DNA from: Thermonema lapsum
GTDB lineage: Bacteria > Bacteroidota > Bacteroidia > Cytophagales > Thermonemataceae
Length of the DNA stretch: 64,000 nucleotides
Direction of reading: 5' to 3'
Assembly: GCF_011761635.1 (NCBI RefSeq)
Contig: NZ_JAASRN010000002.1
Span: 310,001 to 374,000, forward strand
The notes beneath the pieces were generated by a model, which saw nothing but the letters and a program-made list of their open reading frames with translations, did not search any database and was not told the origin of the DNA. The translations under genes were made by a program, and so were the position numbers. Every line of letters begins with the position of its first letter. The first letter of the stretch is position 1. Below are positions 47,465 through 55,594 of the stretch, piece by piece.

Positions 47465-48129
47465 GAATACATTTAAAAATTCAGAGTAAAGGCATAACCA
47501 TCCCTTACGACCATCAGCACTTGCTCACCGAAGCCGTGCACAGATGGATGGGAATTCAGCCGGGCAGCACACAACAACCTGCCATGTTCTGTTTTTCTAA
47601 TTTGAAAATTCAAGATTACTCAAGTAAGGGACTGCATCTTGGCGAAAATACCTCCTTTTTTATAGCTTCTCCCAACAACGAGTTGCTGTATCAACTCATC
47701 ATGGGCATTGAGAGCAACCCAGAAGTATTCTTTTCTCTAAGAGTAAAGGAGGTTTACCTCGAAAGCCCTCCGGATTTAGAAAACAGAGACATATTCTTTC
47801 CTGCAAGCCCCATCCTGATAAAACAATACTCAAAAGAAACACGCAAGTCTCGATTTATTAGCTACGAAGACCCCCAAGCCGGAGAGCTTTTGAAAAAAGC
47901 TTTGCAAAAGAAAATGTCTGTCTTTGGCTTAGACTTGCCCGACGACTTCTCGATAAGATTTGTTCCGCATGTGGGCAAAGCAAGTACAAGGCTTATCAAT
48001 TATAAAGGCGTATTCAACAGAGCCAACCTCTGCCCTGTAGAGATTCAGGGCTCCCGCGAGCTAAAAACCTTTGCATGGCTCGCTGGTTTGGGGCATTCCA
48101 CGGGTATTGGCTTTGGTGCAATCAAATAA
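47461..48129 (+). CDS. Second, different Cas6-type endoribonuclease
   Basis: A 222-residue RAMP protein, MRIHLKIQSKGITIPYDHQH..., with the Bacteroidota Cas6 C-terminal pattern FAWLAGLGHSTGIGFGAIK and the mid segment YKGVFNRANLCPVEIQGSRE. The region HLLTEAVHRWMG (near residue 20-32) contains the candidate catalytic His. It has little similarity to the first Cas6 beyond the fold-level features, so it is not a recent duplicate. Overlap of 4 bp with cas6 implies coupled translation. Having two Cas6 families in one operon with one repeat type is unusual. Confidence 0.78.
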   Translation: MRIHLKIQSKGITIPYDHQHLLTEAVHRWMGIQPGSTQQPAMFCFSNLKIQDYSSKGLHLGENTSFFIASPNNELLYQLIMGIESNPEVFFSLRVKEVYLESPPDLENRDIFFPASPILIKQYSKETRKSRFISYEDPQAGELLKKALQKKMSVFGLDLPDDFSIRFVPHVGKASTRLINYKGVFNRANLCPVEIQGSRELKTFAWLAGLGHSTGIGFGAIK

Positions 48130-48141
48130 AACAAAACAACT

Positions 48142-48777
48142 ATGGAACGAAACATTCACTTGGTGCGCTATGAAGGCACTTTTGCATACATAAAACCATG
48201 GACGGCGGTGCGCGATGGGCTAACCTATAGCCAGCAATTCCTGACGCCATCTATGATAGCCGGCATTGAAAGAAAGATTTTTCCAGAGTTACTTTCCAAA
48301 GAGTGGGGCATCTATAAAATATGCGGGCACAGACTCAACTACCAAGCCATTACAAAGCAACAGGAAGTAGTACAAACAAGAGGAGTGGATTTCAAGGCAA
48401 TCAAAAAGGAATTTCCAGACCCTAAAAAACCAGAAAAAGTAAAAACCAAAACCTTTCAGATACCTTTGCGGAAACGCTCTATTCTTCAAAGAGGCTGCTT
48501 GCTCTACCCCTCTCTGTGGTTGGCTTTCAAAGAAAAAGAAGATGCCCAAAGGGCATTTCAAGAACATATATGCTTGGCGCGCAACGAAGACATGTTGTTC
48601 CCAGTTGAGCTGCTTACAAATATCTCTTGGGAAGACTTCTTACAAGACAATCGTTTCAGCGGCTTTGAACTTGTATTTGAACACAACAACGAGGCATTCC
48701 CGGTAGGTTACAACCGATTCAATCACAAGGAGATGATGTATGGTTGTTTACGTGTGGTGGGTGAACCGGTAAAATAA
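48142..48777 (+). CDS. cas5: Cas5-like CRISPR-associated protein
   Basis: A 211-residue protein, MERNIHLVRYEGTFAYIKPW..., with a Cas5-like start (GTFAYIKPWTAVRDGLTYSQQ), a TPSMIAGIERKIF helix and a basic middle (about 90-115). Cas5 caps the 5' handle of crRNA in Cascade. The assignment rests on this N-terminal pattern and on position within the cas operon, 12 bp after the second Cas6 gene. Moderate certainty; another RAMP is possible. Confidence 0.7.
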   Translation: MERNIHLVRYEGTFAYIKPWTAVRDGLTYSQQFLTPSMIAGIERKIFPELLSKEWGIYKICGHRLNYQAITKQQEVVQTRGVDFKAIKKEFPDPKKPEKVKTKTFQIPLRKRSILQRGCLLYPSLWLAFKEKEDAQRAFQEHICLARNEDMLFPVELLTNISWEDFLQDNRFSGFELVFEHNNEAFPVGYNRFNHKEMMYGCLRVVGEPVK

Positions 48778-48788
48778 CAGACCAACCC

Positions 48789-50948
48789 ATGATGCAAGCT
48801 ATTCTATTTCCTGAATTAAAGGCTAAGGGAGCACCAGAGTACACTTCTCTGCACGAACACCTATGGCATGTAAGTATGGCTGCCCAACACATAGCCAAAG
48901 CCAACAATATGCCCGTCGTAGAAGCCCAATTGGGGGCTATTTTACACGACATAGGCAAGGCAAGTCCTGTCTTTCAACAAAGGCTACAAGCAAGCCAAAA
49001 GCCCGACAAGCCCTTCCGACATGAAATAGCCTCTATCTTCTTCTTGTCTTGCTTTCCGGAGCAGTTCCATGTCGTACTCACCGAAATGGTCATAGCACAC
49101 CACAAATCTGTAAAACACGATATACGAAAAAAGGGGCTGTTGGACTTGATAGAAGAGCGAGAAGACGTATTCGAGATTCACAGCGCCCACTTCGAAGATT
49201 GGGCTCCCAAAGCACATAGGTTATTACTTTGCTTGGGCAAAGAACACATTGTGCAAACAACGCCCCCTTCCATAGAAGAAGCCCGTCGTAATTTTGAATG
49301 GGCTATTGAATATTGCGAAAAGAGAACAAAAGAAGAAGGCGTTTCTATATGGCGAGGTTTGCTGATGGCTGCCGACCACTTTGCATCTGCCTTGATTCAT
49401 GAAACCCCCCGCTACCTTCAACACACTTTCCAAAAACCCATTCTTAAAAGCTTCAACAGGCAACACCCTTTGTATCCCTTATCAAGTATAGAGGCTACCT
49501 CCGACAAGCCTCACACTATAGTGCTTGCCCCTACTGGTGCAGGCAAAACAGACTTTCTGATGCGCCGCTGCCGCAATAGAGTTTTTTACATACTGCCCTT
49601 TCAGGCATCCATCAATGCCATGTATTACCGACTGAAACACATGCTTTTACCCGACAACCCCAATCTCGACATCAGAGTGTTGCATGGTAGCTCAAAGCTC
49701 GTCGTCAAAGAAGGAAAGAAAGAAGAGCGCATGTTGCAAAACTTAGTGGGCTCGGGCGTAAAAGTGCTTACCCCCTACCAAATCGCCAACATCATACTGG
49801 GCACAGCAGGCTTTGAAAGCATGATGCTAGACCTAAAAAACAGCGATGTCATTTTAGACGAAGTACATACCTACACCGATGTCTCACAAGGCATTGTGCT
49901 TGAACTCATAGAAGTCCTGAAAGCTCTTGGATGCCGTATCCATGTGGGCAGTGCTACCATTCCTTCTGTTTTATACCAAGAAATATTGAACCGACTGGGC
50001 GCAGAGCTCACCTATGAGGTGCAGCTCCCAAAAGACCAACTCCACACCTTCAACCGTCATATAGTGCATAAAATCTCGCCCGACGACATCTACAGCGAGT
50101 TAGAAAAAAAAGTGGCACAAAAACAAAAGATTCTGGTTGTATGCAACCGCATAGAAAGAGCACAAACCGTGTATCAGGAAATCAAAACGAAATTTCCACA
50201 CATAGACAGCCTGCTTTTACATAGCCGCTTCAAGAGGAGCGACCGCATAAACAAAGAGCAACTACTCATGGGCTTAGACAAGCACAATCATGACATTGGC
50301 AGGTTCAACACCTCCAAAGAGGCTTGTATTGTGGTCTCTACCCAAGTGGTAGAAGTAAGTTTGGACATCAGCTTCGACACCATGATAACAGACTGCGCCC
50401 CCATCGACAGCCTCGTACAACGCTTTGGACGAGTGAACCGTAAACGCAGCGCCCACACCATAGGCAACTACAAAGAAGTGTTTGTGCTGCCCCCACCCGA
50501 CGACAGCAACCAAGCCAAGCCCTATGAATTGGAAATACTACAACGCACCTATGAGGTACTACCCAATGGAGAAGTGCTCCAAGAAGCCAACTTACAAAGC
50601 ATGATAGACTATGTGTTTCCAGAAATTAAAGAAGTATCGATTAAAAATCATAGCATTTTCAACGGCGGCAAGTTCCGCATTGCCCCCCTCACACACATGA
50701 GCAAAAGCCTGCTCATGGAAATGCTCGACATCGACACCGTCGCTTGCATTGTCGATAGCGACTACGAAGCCTATCAAGAAGCGTCTGCCGAAGAGCGCAG
50801 TATGTACGAAATACCTGTTCGATATTGGCAAGTCAAGCAATACCCTCAACACCCTCGTGGCAATCAGCCGTTTATCGTTCCATCGGAATGCTACTCACCG
50901 GAATTAGGTCTTGTATTGAAGCAAGAAGCAAGCTGTTTCACCCTTTAA
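48789..50948 (+). CDS. cas3: Cas3 helicase-nuclease (HD plus DEVH)
   Basis: A 719-residue interference nuclease. N-terminal HD domain: metal-site residues in LHDIGKAS (His52/Asp53), HEI (His78), AHHKS (104-105) and AADHFAS (Asp197). C-terminal SF2 helicase: Walker A APTGAGKT (247-254), DEVH box (357-360), and motif VI QRFGRVNRKR. Cas3 unwinds and shreds target DNA recruited by Cascade. Length is a little short but all motifs are present. Start may be one codon later (ATGATG). Confidence 0.93.
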   Translation: MMQAILFPELKAKGAPEYTSLHEHLWHVSMAAQHIAKANNMPVVEAQLGAILHDIGKASPVFQQRLQASQKPDKPFRHEIASIFFLSCFPEQFHVVLTEMVIAHHKSVKHDIRKKGLLDLIEEREDVFEIHSAHFEDWAPKAHRLLLCLGKEHIVQTTPPSIEEARRNFEWAIEYCEKRTKEEGVSIWRGLLMAADHFASALIHETPRYLQHTFQKPILKSFNRQHPLYPLSSIEATSDKPHTIVLAPTGAGKTDFLMRRCRNRVFYILPFQASINAMYYRLKHMLLPDNPNLDIRVLHGSSKLVVKEGKKEERMLQNLVGSGVKVLTPYQIANIILGTAGFESMMLDLKNSDVILDEVHTYTDVSQGIVLELIEVLKALGCRIHVGSATIPSVLYQEILNRLGAELTYEVQLPKDQLHTFNRHIVHKISPDDIYSELEKKVAQKQKILVVCNRIERAQTVYQEIKTKFPHIDSLLLHSRFKRSDRINKEQLLMGLDKHNHDIGRFNTSKEACIVVSTQVVEVSLDISFDTMITDCAPIDSLVQRFGRVNRKRSAHTIGNYKEVFVLPPPDDSNQAKPYELEILQRTYEVLPNGEVLQEANLQSMIDYVFPEIKEVSIKNHSIFNGGKFRIAPLTHMSKSLLMEMLDIDTVACIVDSDYEAYQEASAEERSMYEIPVRYWQVKQYPQHPRGNQPFIVPSECYSPELGLVLKQEASCFTL

Positions 50949-50960
50949 AATCCATGAACT

Positions 50961-52307
50961 ATGATTAACGTAACCGTAGGCAAATTATTTCTAGAAGCAT
51001 ACAACAAAGCGCACTCGACCCACTACACACCCCGACAATTCTTTGACGAGGTGTTCTTTCCTCTGTTCCTCGACTCGAACAAGTACATGATATGGGTAGG
51101 CAACTCGCCTTTTGTGCAATTGAAATCCGGAGAAAAAGTAAGCAATCTATCGAAAGAAAGAAGGCTTGAGCTGTTAGACACTTTCCACGAAAAAGTGAAA
51201 GCTGGCTACATAGACGCAAGCACAGCGCCCGGTTTTCCTGCCTCCGAAAAAGAAGAGTTCAACTCTACCTCCGGACAAGTAACTGACATAGCCATTGACA
51301 TCTCGCCCGAAGATGTCTATTGCGCTTGGTTTGGTGCTGCCCTTGGCGTAGGCGTAGAAGGTGGGTACAGTTTCCTCTTTCAAGACCCAGAACTACTGCT
51401 GAAAATAGCCAAAGGCTGGAGCGTGTATCGGCGTTTCTTAGACGACCAAGCTATTCAAATTGCCCCCAACAAGATTTCATCATGGAACGGGCAATGGCTT
51501 TCCTACTTTCTTGAAACAAACAACCCAAACCCCATCATCAGAGATTTTGAAGAACGAGGCGCTTTCAAAGAAAGTGATAAAAATATTGAAATCAAAACAC
51601 TGCCTTGGAGCAAACTCCTTTTTCGACTGTCGAAACACTACAAGCCTGAAAGTGGGTCTAGCTCGCTGCTGGCTTACATTTATTCCTTTGGGCAGACCAA
51701 CCAAACCCTTGGCTTCTATTCCATGAAGCTGCACGAGGTGCGGTCTTTGATAGCGCTTTACAAAAAACTATTTGGTGCGCAAGCAGCTATACAAGATGCT
51801 TCTACCTATGAAGCGCTCTATGGTGATGCCTTAGAATATGCTTGCCAAAAAGGCACATTGGGGCTCTCTGCCCTTGAACCGAAGGCACTGCGAGAAATGT
51901 ACAATCAAAAGAAAAAAGACACACGAAAACACAAAAATCTCGATGTCATTTCATTTCGAACCTATAAAACATGGTTGTTAGCTATGATTACCAAAAACAA
52001 AGAAGAACAACTCGAATACAGCAAAGAAGTAGCGCAGGCTTTGCACGAGCTACTCAAAGAAAAAGCACAAGAGAAACAAGGGAGCACCCGCTACCTCAAC
52101 TTGGTGAATGAGCTACTCGAGAGTGCAACTAAGTATGAATTTTTCAAGGCACTGAACAACTTAGTGAAAGAGCTCCCTGCTGAGCACGAACGCCTGTCAA
52201 CCTTCAAAGAATTGCGCGATTATGTGCACGGGCTCCCCGTAGAGGACTTCCGCTATTTCAGCGTATTGCTTCAACTCGACTACGCCTTCATTGAAAAAGA
52301 AGCCTAA
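50961..52307 (+). CDS. Cas8-like large subunit of type I-B Cascade
   Basis: A 448-residue protein, MINVTVGKLFLEAYNKAHSTHY..., with a helical C-terminal half (about 310-448). It sits between cas3 and cas7, the place of the large subunit, and its size and lack of RAMP glycine loops fit Cas8. No zinc-finger cysteines are visible. Cas8 families are very divergent, so the subfamily cannot be named from sequence. The role would be PAM reading and R-loop formation. Confidence 0.65.
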   Translation: MINVTVGKLFLEAYNKAHSTHYTPRQFFDEVFFPLFLDSNKYMIWVGNSPFVQLKSGEKVSNLSKERRLELLDTFHEKVKAGYIDASTAPGFPASEKEEFNSTSGQVTDIAIDISPEDVYCAWFGAALGVGVEGGYSFLFQDPELLLKIAKGWSVYRRFLDDQAIQIAPNKISSWNGQWLSYFLETNNPNPIIRDFEERGAFKESDKNIEIKTLPWSKLLFRLSKHYKPESGSSSLLAYIYSFGQTNQTLGFYSMKLHEVRSLIALYKKLFGAQAAIQDASTYEALYGDALEYACQKGTLGLSALEPKALREMYNQKKKDTRKHKNLDVISFRTYKTWLLAMITKNKEEQLEYSKEVAQALHELLKEKAQEKQGSTRYLNLVNELLESATKYEFFKALNNLVKELPAEHERLSTFKELRDYVHGLPVEDFRYFSVLLQLDYAFIEKEA

Positions 52308-52338
52308 TGTTTCAAGTAAAATCCAAAACAATACAACT

Positions 52339-53400
52339 ATGAGCAACAATCTTTATGTAAGGACTCTCAAAAAAGTAGACTACACCGTATTCGCCGTTGA
52401 CGGTGGTCAAAAAAAATACTACGACCCCATCTTCGATAGGTCTTTACCATACTCCAGCGGGCAGCAAGTCAAGCGCTGCATCATCGAAGCCATGATGCAC
52501 AAGCTCAATCAATTGCCGGCACCTACTACCTTCGTATTCAACGTAAACAAGCAGGGAGCGCTTGCCGAAGGGGAGGTATATACTGAATGCGACCCGAGCT
52601 ACATAGACTTGCTCGTAGGTGGGTGGATGCACGCTTCCTCCGGCGGTAAAGAACGCACTTTGAAAAGAAGAAGCCCCCTGTCGATTTCAGCCATGCGTCC
52701 TTTGCACCCCTCGTTGGCAGGCATAGTCAAAGAAAACGCTACCTTCGACCGCTCCAATAGCCCAAACACCAAAGTCGAAGTAAAAGATGCCCAAGGCAAG
52801 CCGCTCAGTCCAGAAGAAATCAAAGAACTATTGAAAGGCAAAGACAGAAGCCTCTACCGCAAATGGATACCCGACCAAACAAGAGCCACCGGTTTGTTTG
52901 TCCAAGACCTTGCCATCGATATGGACAGACTCTTTTTAGTTACCCTAAACCCCTTTGAGCCTGAAATAAGTGACGAAACCGCCGAAAAACTTCGTCAGAA
53001 TGGATGGCAAGAAAAAACAAGCCGCTATTATGGGCAAGTGTTGGTGGTGCCAGAAGAAATGAAACAGCAGATAGTCGATGCGCTTGCCGATGCCATTGTA
53101 AACTGGCAAATTACTTCCAACCAATCGCGCACCTTCGACCCGATGACAACACTGGCAATCGCCATCAGCGAAAATGCCCACTATATTGCCAATGCCATTC
53201 GGTGCAAACCGAACGAAGAGAACCCGGATAAAATGATACCCGTCATCGATGAACAAACACCGGAAGTCGAGCTCTACATCATGCCTGTAGCAGAAGAGTT
53301 CACCGATGTGAACAAAACCAACCATAGGGCACTCGAAGAAGCAAAACAACAAATTAAAAACCGCCTACTACAATATAAGCCGCAACACTTAGTAGAATAA
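52339..53400 (+). CDS. cas7: Cas7 (Cst2/DevR type) backbone subunit of type I-B Cascade
   Basis: A 353-residue RAMP protein that coats the crRNA spacer. The N-terminus (MSNNLYVRTLKKVDYTVFAVDGG) and the GQQVKRCIIEAMMHKLN segment (about 37-55) fit the Cas7/Cst2/DevR family. The start at 52339 is chosen over 52291, which runs back into cas8. It ends the interference block: a strong terminator follows 12 bp after the stop. Confidence 0.82.
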   Translation: MSNNLYVRTLKKVDYTVFAVDGGQKKYYDPIFDRSLPYSSGQQVKRCIIEAMMHKLNQLPAPTTFVFNVNKQGALAEGEVYTECDPSYIDLLVGGWMHASSGGKERTLKRRSPLSISAMRPLHPSLAGIVKENATFDRSNSPNTKVEVKDAQGKPLSPEEIKELLKGKDRSLYRKWIPDQTRATGLFVQDLAIDMDRLFLVTLNPFEPEISDETAEKLRQNGWQEKTSRYYGQVLVVPEEMKQQIVDALADAIVNWQITSNQSRTFDPMTTLAIAISENAHYIANAIRCKPNEENPDKMIPVIDEQTPEVELYIMPVAEEFTDVNKTNHRALEEAKQQIKNRLLQYKPQHLVE

Positions 53401-53411
53401 ACCCAAACAAC

Positions 53412-53442
53412 GGAAGCTCTACAAAAAGAGCTTCCTTTTTTT
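53412..53442 (+). terminator. Intrinsic terminator between cas7 and cas4
   Basis: GGAAGCTCT (53412-53420), loop ACAAAA and AGAGCTTCC (53427-53435), then seven T (53436-53442). The 9-bp perfect stem with T-run is a textbook terminator inside the cas operon. Confidence 0.9.
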
Positions 53443-53458
53443 ATTGTTGTATCCCCTC

Positions 53459-54001
53459 ATGCATCTGACCGCCACCCATATCAACTACTACTACCTTTGC
53501 CGGCGCAAGTTGTGGCTCTTCCACCACGGCATTCATATGGAGCACAACAGCGACTTAGTACATGCCGGCAAGTTGGTAGAAGAGTACAGCTATGCCCGGC
53601 GCAGCGAGTGCAACCGTCAGCTGGCACTGCGTGCCCGCCTCGATGCCCACACCCAGCTGTTGGGCGTCATCGATTACTTCGACCCAGAAGCGCGCCTCAT
53701 ACACGAAACCAAGAAATCGAACCGCAAAGAAGAAGCCCACATCGCCCAAATGCGCTTTTATCAGCTCTTGTTGAAAGAAAACGGCATAGAAGACTGCCGT
53801 GGCATCATAGAATACCCCTTGTTGCGCAGCAGCACCGAAGTGCCGCCGCTCGATGCTACCACCGAGGCACAACTCCGCCAAGAGCTGCACACCATGGCAC
53901 AGATGTTGCGCCAAGCGCACTGCCCCCCTTTGCTGCAGACCCGCTGGTGCCGGCAGTGCGCTTACTACGACTACTGCTACATAGACGAAGCCGAAAACTA
54001 A
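53459..54001 (+). CDS. cas4: Cas4 exonuclease
   Basis: A 180-residue RecB-family Fe-S nuclease used in spacer acquisition to trim and select PAM-containing prespacers. Nuclease residues: Asp72, ExK (Glu83, Lys85), QxxxY (Gln97, Tyr101). Fe-S cysteines: Cys14 plus Cys164, Cys167 and Cys173 in WCRQCAYYDYC. Start at 53459 (MHLTATHINYYYLCRRK) is preferred to 53444. It lies 16 bp past the terminator and 6 bp before cas1. Confidence 0.92.
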   Translation: MHLTATHINYYYLCRRKLWLFHHGIHMEHNSDLVHAGKLVEEYSYARRSECNRQLALRARLDAHTQLLGVIDYFDPEARLIHETKKSNRKEEAHIAQMRFYQLLLKENGIEDCRGIIEYPLLRSSTEVPPLDATTEAQLRQELHTMAQMLRQAHCPPLLQTRWCRQCAYYDYCYIDEAEN

Positions 54002-54007
54002 ACGCTT

Positions 54008-55012
54008 ATGAAAAAGTCTTACTACTTGTTCAACCCCGGGCGCCTAAGCCGCCAAAACAACACCCTCAAGTTCGTGCCCATAGATGAAGAAGGCAAAGAA
54101 GGGCAAGCCCGCTATCTGCCTGTAGAAAGCATAAAAGAACTCTATGTGTTTGGCAGTTTAGATGCCAACAGCGCCCTGTATAATTTCTTAGGGCAACAAG
54201 GCATTGTTGTGCACTTCTTCAACTACTACGAATACTACACCGGCTCTTTCATGCCACGCGACTACCTGCTTGCCGGCAAAGTGCAGATAGCCCAAACCAA
54301 AACCTACCTAAGCGCCAACAAACGTCTTGCCCTTGCCCGGCGGCTCATAGAAGGCGCCACGCACAACATGCTCAAGAACCTGCGCTACTATGTTGGGCGC
54401 GGAGCGCCGCTGCAAAACCCCATCACCCAAATCGAAGCCTTGTGGCAGAGCACTGCCACTGCCCCCGATATCGAAACCCTCATGGGCATAGAAGGCAACA
54501 TAAGACAAACCTACTACGAATGCTTCGAGCATATTGTTAGCGACTTTGCATTCGAAAAACGCAGCAAACGCCCGCCCGAAAATGAACTGAACACCCTGAT
54601 TTCCTTTGGCAACATGCTATGCTACACGCTCTGCCTGCGGCAGATATTCCACACCCAACTCAACCCTACCATCAGCTTCCTGCACGAACCCGGCATGCGG
54701 CGCTACAGCCTTGCCCTCGACTTGGCAGAGGTATTCAAACCTTTGCTGGTAGACCGTACCATTTTCAGCATGCTCAACAAAAAGATACTGCAAGCATCCG
54801 ACTTCCGAACCGAACTAAGAGGCTGCACCCTGCGCCCTGCTGCTGCCAAAAAGTTTGTAACCCACTGGGAAGAACGCCTACAAACCACCATCCAGCACCG
54901 CACACTCAAACGCAAGGTAAGCTATGAGCACTTGGTACGCCTCGAATGTTACAAACTCATCAAACACGTCTTAGAAATTCAAGACTATAAACCCTTTAAA
55001 GCCTGGTGGTAA
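54008..55012 (+). CDS. cas1: Cas1 integrase
   Basis: A 334-residue spacer integrase. Active-site residues Glu162 (GIEGNIRQTYY), His226 (FLHEPGMRRYSLALDLAE) and Asp239/Glu242 are in place. N-terminal YYLFNPGRLSRQNNTLKFVP and the FGSLDANSALYNFLG region are I-B-type. Followed by cas2 after 65 bp and by the array leader, so new spacers enter beside the leader. Confidence 0.95.
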   Translation: MKKSYYLFNPGRLSRQNNTLKFVPIDEEGKEGQARYLPVESIKELYVFGSLDANSALYNFLGQQGIVVHFFNYYEYYTGSFMPRDYLLAGKVQIAQTKTYLSANKRLALARRLIEGATHNMLKNLRYYVGRGAPLQNPITQIEALWQSTATAPDIETLMGIEGNIRQTYYECFEHIVSDFAFEKRSKRPPENELNTLISFGNMLCYTLCLRQIFHTQLNPTISFLHEPGMRRYSLALDLAEVFKPLLVDRTIFSMLNKKILQASDFRTELRGCTLRPAAAKKFVTHWEERLQTTIQHRTLKRKVSYEHLVRLECYKLIKHVLEIQDYKPFKAWW

Positions 55013-55077
55013 AAAACGGCAAGAAAGAAAGTGTATGCATTGCCTTGAATACTAAGCAAGTTGAAAACTGTGGTATT

Positions 55078-55341
55078 ATGTACGTAATCCTTGTTTACGA
55101 CGTAGAGCAAAAGCGCACGGCAAAGATGCTGAAACTCTGCCGCCGCTATTTGCATTGGATACAAAACTCGGTCTTCGAAGGCGAAATCACCGAAGCCAAG
55201 TTGCAAGAGCTCATTCATCGGGCGCGCCGGCTCATAGACCCCGAAACCGACAGCTTGATTATCTTCACCAGCCGGCACGAGCGTTGGCTCGACAAACAAA
55301 TCATAGGAAAAGAAAAATCAAGCACCGACAACTTTTTGTAA
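55078..55341 (+). CDS. cas2: Cas2 adaptation protein
   Basis: An 87-residue ferredoxin-fold protein, MYVILVYDVEQKRTAKMLKL..., with the Asp of the VYDV strand, IQNSVFEGEI and IFTSRH segments usual for Cas2. It is the dimeric core of the Cas1-Cas2 complex. Start at 55078 is preferred; the ORF extends back to 55006 inside cas1, but those 24 residues are not part of the fold. Confidence 0.93.
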   Translation: MYVILVYDVEQKRTAKMLKLCRRYLHWIQNSVFEGEITEAKLQELIHRARRLIDPETDSLIIFTSRHERWLDKQIIGKEKSSTDNFL

Positions 55342-55344
55342 AAC

Positions 55345-55519
55345 ATTGATTATGAATGATTTGCAAATACAACAGTCGTCGAAGTCCAGCAAATGCCCGT
55401 TCAACCCAGCAGAAAATGCCTTTGTTTGAAACAAATACAAATATAAATTATTGATTTACAATGACTTACAAAAGTCGTCGAACTCCAGGCAAAATTACAC
55501 TATTGCCGTTCGACGACTT
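55345..55519. repeat. Duplicated leader module and long inverted repeat
   Basis: Copy A (55345-55403) and copy B (55450-55513) share ATTGATT...AATGA...CAA, then AGTCGTCGAA, TCCAG and a downstream GCC.GTTC. Offset about 100 bp. In copy B the arms form a near-perfect hairpin: 55472-55483 (AAGTCGTCGAAC) pairs with 55508-55519, and GGCAA (55488-55492) pairs with TTGCC (55503-55507); copy A keeps only the left arm clearly. Role unknown; a protein-binding site for Cas1-Cas2 or a regulator is possible. Confidence 0.7.
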
Positions 55520-55557
55520 CCACCCCGTTTTCAAGCACAAAAAAACACCGCCTGCAC

Positions 55558-55587
55558 TTGCAAGAATGCATTTTTTTACTTAACTTG
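55558..55587 (+). promoter_or_regulatory. Candidate array promoter in the leader
   Basis: TTG (55558-55560), exactly 20 nt, then TAACTTG (55581-55587), one base short of the Bacteroidota -7 box TANNTTTG. Transcription would start about at the first repeat (55595). Start-site data are lacking. Confidence 0.4.
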
Positions 55588-55594
55588 CCTACGG

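Larger units (their letters stand above)
55342..55594 (+). promoter_or_regulatory. CRISPR leader
   Basis: AT-rich 253-bp region between cas2 and the first repeat, with no ORF. Leader assignment follows from repeat decay at the far end and identical repeats near this end. It holds a duplicated module (55345-55403 and 55450-55513), a long inverted repeat (55472-55519) and a promoter-like element (55558-55587) that would start pre-crRNA at or near the first repeat. Confidence 0.82.

Noticed and set aside
55006-55077. N-terminal extension of cas2 overlapping cas1
   Set aside because: The 24 extra residues are not part of the Cas2 fold; MYVILVYDV is the normal start.
55472-55519. Second CRISPR array of another type in the leader
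   Set aside because: Only two diverged copies about 100 bp apart, no unique spacers of uniform length; better described as a duplicated leader module.
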